The notes beneath the pieces are model-generated. The model ran no database searches. It had not been told where the DNA came from and was given only the letters and a program-made list of their open reading frames with translations. DNA of 9,050 nt, from NCBI GenBank assembly GCA_030019485.1, contig JASEEW010000070.1, positions 1 to 9,050 of the forward strand, in the 5' to 3' direction. A program made the translations under genes and the position numbers. This document shows, in pieces, positions 5,552 to 9,050 of this stretch. How positions within the stretch are numbered: position 1 is the stretch's first letter; the number at the start of each line of letters is the position of its first letter. Source of the DNA: Thermoplasmatales archaeon. Its GTDB lineage: Archaea > Thermoplasmatota > JASEFT01 > JAUWIS01.

Positions 5552-6057
5552 CTGAACTCCGCAATACAGATTTCAACGTTGAAACCTCAACCGAAAAACA
5601 TTCGGTTCCTCTGGAAAAGTCCAAAGGCTTTTCCAAGGATGTTAGGAATTTGCAAGCAAATTCCGTAACATGCAGAGTTACCAATGTTGTTTCCTGTTTC
5701 ATAAAAAGAAATGATAGAATATTGCTTTTAAAAAGAAGCGAAAGGGTTAGGAGTTACAGGGGCAAATGGGCAACTGTTTCGGGCTATGTTGAAAAGAATG
5801 AGAAGCCTGAGGAGACCGCGCTGAAGGAAATCAGGGAGGAAACAGGTATAGAGGCAAAACTGATAAGAAAAGGAAAAACAATCCATGTGAAGGATAAGGA
5901 AGGTGAGTGGTGGGTTCATCCTTTCCTTTTTGAAATGAAATCAGGCAGCATAAAAATTGACTGGGAGCATGTTGAGTACAGGTGGATAAGACCAGAGGAG
6001 ATAAAAAACTATGATACTGTGCCGATGCTGAAAGAGGCTTTGGAAAACGTGATATGA
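5548..6057 (+). CDS. NUDIX hydrolase with a repeat-derived N-terminal extension
   Basis: The NUDIX domain covers about residues 43-167. The box G-x5-E-x7-KE-I-REETGI spans residues 79-101, with Lys93 in place of the usual Arg and the metal-binding Glu residues (94, 97, 98) kept. These enzymes hydrolyse nucleoside diphosphates linked to another group; the substrate cannot be told, though WVHPFLFEMKSG is typical of the small stand-alone type. The fold should begin near VTNVVSCFI (44-52). The preceding 43 residues are low in conserved features and are encoded by four back-to-back palindromes (5571-5670). The start is supported by the ATGA overlap with the upstream gene. If the extension were removed, a typical 125-130 residue NUDIX protein would remain. 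Confidence 0.87.
   Translation: MTELRNTDFNVETSTEKHSVPLEKSKGFSKDVRNLQANSVTCRVTNVVSCFIKRNDRILLLKRSERVRSYRGKWATVSGYVEKNEKPEETALKEIREETGIEAKLIRKGKTIHVKDKEGEWWVHPFLFEMKSGSIKIDWEHVEYRWIRPEEIKNYDTVPMLKEALENVI
5571..5670. repeat. Four palindromic elements at the 5' end of the NUDIX gene
   Basis: (1) TTTCAACGTTGAAA, a perfect palindrome, 5571-5584. (2) AACCGAA 5589-5595 with TTCGGTT 5601-5607, loop of 5. (3) GGAAAAG 5613-5619 with CTTTTCC 5628-5634, inner CC/GG pairs and one unpaired T. (4) GGAATTTGC 5645-5653 with GCAAATTCC 5656-5664, outer TGTTA 5640-5644 and TAACA 5666-5670, with an unpaired G at 5665. Copy 4 has the same outer design as copies 2 and 3 in trmI (TTA-GGAA ... TTCC-G-TAA). In copies 3 and 4 the GGAA starts at codon positions 3 and 2; in trmI it starts at position 1. 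Confidence 0.8.
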
Positions 6058-6821
6058 TGAACAAATATCCTAGATACATTACACCAGATTCTCAGGCTTT
6101 TGATAGTCTTGAACTTGCATCTGAAACTGAAAAAATCGTCTGCAAAAACAAAGAAAGAAAATACACTGCTTTTTATGCAACAGGTGTTTATGGTGGGATA
6201 GCAACTGGCTACACAGTAGGATGCTGCCTGCGATGCTATTTCTGCTGGGTTGACTGGAGCAGAGACTTTCCTGAGAGATTTGGTAATTTTTATTCGCCAG
6301 AAGAGGCTTTTGGGGAGTTAAAGCAAGCAGCTCACAAATATAAGGTAAGCAGGCTCAGGCTTTCAGGTGCTGAGCCCACACTTGGAAAAGAGCATTTACT
6401 TGCTTTACTTGAGCTTGTGGAGAATTCAGAGTTCCCTGTTTTTATTTTAGAAACAAATGGGATTTTGTTCGGAGCGGATAAGGAGTATGTTGCCAGAGTA
6501 TCCAAATTCACAAAACCCCATATCAGGGTGTCGCTTAAAGCAGGCACCCCACAAGATTTTACAAGAAAAACAGGCGCTAAAGAGGAGAATTTTGAATTAC
6601 CATTCCATGCAATCAGGAATTTACTTGATGAGAAAGCAAGCTTTCATGTGGCTGCAATGACTGATAAAAGGATTATGGGTAAAGAGGAGAGAGAATCTCT
6701 CATTCAGAAACTTTGGGAAATCGATCCTAAAATTGTGAAAAATTTGGAAAAAGAAGTTGTTGACCCATATGATACAACGCTCGCGAGACTAAAGTATGCT
6801 GATGTTGGGCTGAAATGGTAA
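6054..6821 (+). CDS. Radical SAM protein, function unassigned
   Basis: A 255-residue radical SAM enzyme. C57-x3-C61-x2-C64 should bind the 4Fe-4S cluster that cleaves S-adenosylmethionine; an extra Cys58 adjoins it. LSGAEPTL (103-110) is the SAM-contact GGEP motif with Ala for one Gly, and LETNG (near 136) and the HIRVSLKAG strand follow as in the TIM-barrel core. There is no SPASM or other added cluster domain, so it resembles the compact archaeal radical SAM proteins related to pyruvate-formate-lyase activase and MoaA. The substrate is not predictable. The start ATG 6054 overlaps the NUDIX stop; ATG 6057 one codon later is equally possible. It is the last gene of the cluster and converges on the toxin gene 7 bp away. 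Confidence 0.82.
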   Translation: MMNKYPRYITPDSQAFDSLELASETEKIVCKNKERKYTAFYATGVYGGIATGYTVGCCLRCYFCWVDWSRDFPERFGNFYSPEEAFGELKQAAHKYKVSRLRLSGAEPTLGKEHLLALLELVENSEFPVFILETNGILFGADKEYVARVSKFTKPHIRVSLKAGTPQDFTRKTGAKEENFELPFHAIRNLLDEKASFHVAAMTDKRIMGKEERESLIQKLWEIDPKIVKNLEKEVVDPYDTTLARLKYADVGLKW

Positions 6822-6840
6822 ACCATTTTTACATTTTTTC
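6813..6840 (+). terminator. Hairpin plus T-tract ending the plus-strand gene cluster
   Basis: AAATGGT (6813-6819) and ACCATTT (6822-6828) form a 7-bp stem around the radical SAM stop codon, followed by T5 and T6 runs up to 6839. It resembles an intrinsic terminator and also uses the U-rich signal that archaeal polymerase needs. It lies exactly between the two convergent transcripts and extends into the end of the toxin gene. Confidence 0.6.
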
Positions 6841-7341
6841 CATTAGTCCTCTGAATTCTAGGACTGTTTCTGGATTTATCCAGAAACCGTTTTCAATCAT
6901 TTTTTCAAATATTTTTAGAGCCTCGTCCTTTTTCATTATTCTTTCCTTTACTGCCCTGAGAAGAATATAAAGAATACCTTTTGTTTTTACACCTATTTTG
7001 TTAGAAATTATTGATGCCTCCTCATCGTTTGTCAAAAACATTGTTTTCAGTTCTTTTGCGAGGCAGATGCAGTCCTCCTCAGCTTTATCTAGGGCAATAC
7101 CCAAGGATTTCTCAATCTTTCTTATAGTTCTTTTATCATATTTCCCTTTTTTTACAAAAATAAAATCATCAATTTTGTCCTTTACCTCATAGGCATCACT
7201 ATAACCTTTTTTTATTCCGACAACTACGACCTCTTTATAAACACTATAAGGAATTATTATTTTGTCAAAAAATTTTTGAAGCAAACCTAACAATTGATAT
7301 CTAGCAAGCCAGATTAACGGTCCTGAATCAGAAACAATCAT
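6829..7341 (-). CDS. PIN-domain toxin, DUF3368 family
   Basis: A 170-residue PIN-fold protein of the DUF3368 family, likely the ribonuclease toxin of a VapC-like pair. Candidate Mg2+ ligands are Asp5 in SDSGPLIWLA, Glu37 in SVYKEVV, Glu88 (with Asp90) in LDKAEEDCI and Asp106 in LTNDEEA. The usual GE of this family's LD.GE motif is AE here. The C-terminal part, with GVKTKGILYILLRA and the final helix, also matches the family. It is translated after the antitoxin with an ATGA overlap (7338-7341). The RNA target is unknown. Family assignment is from motifs, and all acidic positions appear intact, so the toxin is probably functional. Confidence 0.83.
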   Translation of the reverse strand: MIVSDSGPLIWLARYQLLGLLQKFFDKIIIPYSVYKEVVVVGIKKGYSDAYEVKDKIDDFIFVKKGKYDKRTIRKIEKSLGIALDKAEEDCICLAKELKTMFLTNDEEASIISNKIGVKTKGILYILLRAVKERIMKKDEALKIFEKMIENGFWINPETVLEFRGLMEKM

Positions 7342-7637
7342 AAATCTTTGACCTCTTCAAGAAGACGCCTTTTTGAGTATCTCGTAATTTCCCCTGTTTT
7401 TTTCATCTCGTCTATAAATGCCCTGTAATCAACCCCTGAGAGTTCAACAGCCTTTCCAAAAGATATTTTTCCTGTTTTGTATTTTGCAATAGCCCTCTGA
7501 ACCCTTTTTTGCTTCAGACCTAACGAAAGCAGCTGCCTCAGCAAAACAGACTTTTCAACATTCTCATCTGAGGATAAGTTGCTGATTTCATTGACAATGT
7601 TTTTGGGCATTCTTACAGTCAACACTTTGTAAGCCAT
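7338..7637 (-). CDS. UPF0175-family antitoxin
   Basis: A 99-residue UPF0175 protein, the common partner of DUF3368 toxins in archaea and cyanobacteria. The first part (VLTVRMPKNIVNEISNLS, then an alpha-helical segment to about 45) looks like a ribbon-helix-helix DNA-binding unit. The second part has the family pattern AIAKYKTGKISFGKAVELSG (about 49-68) followed by VDYRAFIDEMKKTGE. It should neutralise the toxin and repress its own promoter. The start is supported by GGTGA (7642-7646) and a TATA box at 7668-7677. The coding order antitoxin then toxin with a 4-bp overlap is the standard arrangement. Confidence 0.85.
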   Translation of the reverse strand: MAYKVLTVRMPKNIVNEISNLSSDENVEKSVLLRQLLSLGLKQKRVQRAIAKYKTGKISFGKAVELSGVDYRAFIDEMKKTGEITRYSKRRLLEEVKDL

Positions 7638-7667
7638 TTCATCACCGTATTCTAATAGACTACAAGG

Positions 7668-7677
7668 GATATAAAAC
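7668..7677 (-). promoter_or_regulatory. TATA box of the toxin-antitoxin operon
   Basis: GTTTTATATC on the minus strand, about 30-40 bases before the antitoxin ATG, predicting transcription from near 7647. It lies between the stop of the membrane-protein gene (7720) and the antitoxin start; TTAATTAA near 7695-7702 is a palindrome that might serve as an operator, but this is unproven. Confidence 0.5.
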
Positions 7678-7719
7678 TTTTCGTTCTACGAGATTTAATT
7701 AACTACCTGTCATTTTAAT

Positions 7720-8871
7720 TTACTGCAGGATTCCTTCACCACCACATTTCGGGCATCTGATTTTTAACGGCCTTCTCCCTTCTGTGATTCTTATTATCTC
7801 ACCACATCTTTTGCATCTAAGAAGCAAAGGTTTAGATAGTTTAGGTTCAGGAGCAACACCAAGTTTTTTCTGCTTCTCCATGTATATCTCCGTGAGAGAT
7901 TTTGGTACGTCTGCTTTAATCACCCTTGATTCTGACCCTTCTTTCTCTATTACTGAAGTGTATCTCCCAACAGGTATATAATATGTGTACCTCCGCCACG
8001 CAAGAACAAATGCCGTGCAGAACAGCACTCCTGAAACAGCATTTAGGATGAAGTAGGTGCCTGCTAAAGGATGAGAATAGACAGCAGAGGCAACATCTTT
8101 TGTGGATAGATTTAGTACATCACCAAATATTTTTACAACACAGAAAATGCCTGCCAAACCTGTGAAAAACGCTGAGCTGAGAATGATTTTTCCTTTTTTA
8201 TCTTCTAATCCGAAAACAAGCAGGGTGGGGCAGAGAACAGATAGAAATCCTACAAGCGCAGTAATCCCTACTGCGTAACTAAACATTGTTTCTGTAGATG
8301 AGGTTACTGATGCCCCGCTGAAAATCGCACCCGCTCCCATTGCGACTATGAAAAGAGGAGCATAATATATTAAAAGAAAATTTATGATATACAAAACACC
8401 TGCCGCACAGGCACACATTTGATGAGCACCACTGACTTCTTCCCTGTTTGAAACAATCCCGAGGACACCGATAAGGAAGAAAATTGAAGTAAAATAGCTT
8501 ACAGGTGAAGAATACCCTGCATCAGATGCGTAGAATGGTCTGGATATCAGGGAAACTATTGTGCATATCATTATTAGAAACAAACCAGCGCCTGTTGTGA
8601 GGAAACCTTCTTTGGATTTACGTTCCTTTCTGCCATAAAAAAGGATAACTATACCGACAAATATTAGGATAACCGCAAAAAAAACTGTACCGCATACTAC
8701 TGCTGAGTTAGGTATAAACCTTGGAATGCCTAAAACGAGCAAACCACCAAAGAAAAACCATAATCCTAAGCGTGTTGTATATCCCCAGCCACCTGTAAGA
8801 ATCTTTGGAATCAGTACCATTGCCAAAATCGCTGGGAGGATCAAAACCGCTAAACCAACCAAACAGAACAT
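7720..8871 (-). CDS. Nine-helix membrane protein with C-terminal zinc ribbon
   Basis: I do not recognise this family. Nine hydrophobic segments are visible at about residues 2-21, 33-52, 57-79, 91-109, 124-140, 152-178, 196-217, 229-250 and 268-290. They are followed by a soluble tail of roughly 90 residues. The tail contains a Pro/Lys-rich stretch and ends in a rubredoxin-like zinc ribbon: C353-x2-C356 and C373-x2-C376, in CKRCG and CPKCG. Loops between helices are short and no transporter signature is seen. By the positive-inside rule, basic loop GRKERKSKE (about 80-88) and the tail are probably both cytoplasmic. The start is supported by GAGGTGA 3 bases upstream. The gene lies 82 bp before the antitoxin gene on the same strand but appears unrelated in function. 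A sensory or assembly role is possible, but not shown. Confidence 0.75.
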   Translation of the reverse strand: MFCLVGLAVLILPAILAMVLIPKILTGGWGYTTRLGLWFFFGGLLVLGIPRFIPNSAVVCGTVFFAVILIFVGIVILFYGRKERKSKEGFLTTGAGLFLIMICTIVSLISRPFYASDAGYSSPVSYFTSIFFLIGVLGIVSNREEVSGAHQMCACAAGVLYIINFLLIYYAPLFIVAMGAGAIFSGASVTSSTETMFSYAVGITALVGFLSVLCPTLLVFGLEDKKGKIILSSAFFTGLAGIFCVVKIFGDVLNLSTKDVASAVYSHPLAGTYFILNAVSGVLFCTAFVLAWRRYTYYIPVGRYTSVIEKEGSESRVIKADVPKSLTEIYMEKQKKLGVAPEPKLSKPLLLRCKRCGEIIRITEGRRPLKIRCPKCGGEGILQ

Positions 8872-8874
8872 TTT

Positions 8875-8881
8875 TCACCTC
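8875..8881 (-). promoter_or_regulatory. Ribosome binding site of the membrane protein gene
   Basis: GAGGTGA on the minus strand ends 3 bases before ATG 8871. The spacing is short but the match is strong and supports this start. GGATATAC at 8908-8915 (minus strand) is a possible weak TATA element. Confidence 0.6.
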
Positions 8882-9050
8882 TACAAATACACCACCTTTC
8901 CATCCCTGTATATCCTTGCAGTTGCCTTCCTTGCAACTCAGCCTTTCTTAACATCAGTTTTGAATAAACATAAGGAATGATAAACGTTTTCATTAAAACC
9001 TGACTTCGCCACATGAGTAAAGATTAAAGAAGCTCATATCCTCATTTTGT

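Noticed and set aside
8726..8980. 84-residue open frame on the plus strand
   Set aside because: Most of it is antisense to the start of the membrane-protein gene, it has no recognisable domain and no ribosome site, and its composition mirrors hydrophobic codons of the other strand.
8882..9050. Search for a gene or RNA at the right edge, including a short minus-strand frame ending at 8993
   Set aside because: Only 18 codons are visible before the window edge and there is no conserved motif; no tRNA-like structure was seen.

Overview
The window reads as chromosomal DNA of an archaeon, probably euryarchaeal. It has a one-fold archaeal histone, two type IV pilins with the AVSPVIG N-terminal signature, an archaeal-type TrmI tRNA methyltransferase and a HemK2/Mtq2-type release-factor methyltransferase. 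TATA-box promoters, oligo-T terminators and a UPF0175/DUF3368 toxin-antitoxin pair fit the same picture. The DNA is AT-rich. The species cannot be named from the sequence.

Layout. 1-1333: a decayed insertion sequence. Its transposase is broken by two frameshifts, and the element appears to have landed on the stop codon of a pilin gene, duplicating a 10-bp target. 1330-2405 (minus): two paralogous pilins, each with an EF-hand-like acidic loop. 2459-2470: a TATA box that can be read both ways, between the pilins and a plus-strand acylphosphatase with a coiled-coil tail (2537-3172). 3222-6821 (plus): a six-gene, tightly packed cluster of trmI, a class II glutamine amidotransferase, a histone, the release-factor methyltransferase, a NUDIX hydrolase and a radical SAM enzyme. 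Three of its junctions are ATGA-type overlaps and one is a 22-bp overlap. 6829-7637 (minus): the toxin-antitoxin operon, convergent with the cluster and separated from it by a hairpin terminator. 7720-8871 (minus): a nine-helix membrane protein with a C-terminal zinc ribbon. 8882-9050: no gene seen.

Most unusual feature. Short palindromic elements sit inside two coding regions of the cluster. In trmI, three hairpins with an exact 33-bp period form an in-frame insertion of about 34 residues near the C-terminus. In the NUDIX gene, four hairpins make up nearly the whole extra N-terminal segment. The best-formed copies share a design: TTA-GGAA arm, tiny loop, arm TTCC, an unpaired G, then TAA. 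The GGAA-starting copies occur in all three codon phases, and arms differ by compensating changes. That points to a nucleotide-level mobile or expanding repeat that tolerates translation, like the palindromic elements known from Rickettsia genes.

The cluster links translation (tRNA m1A, release-factor methylation) with chromatin (histone) and small-molecule enzymes. The pilins and acylphosphatase are a separate divergent unit.
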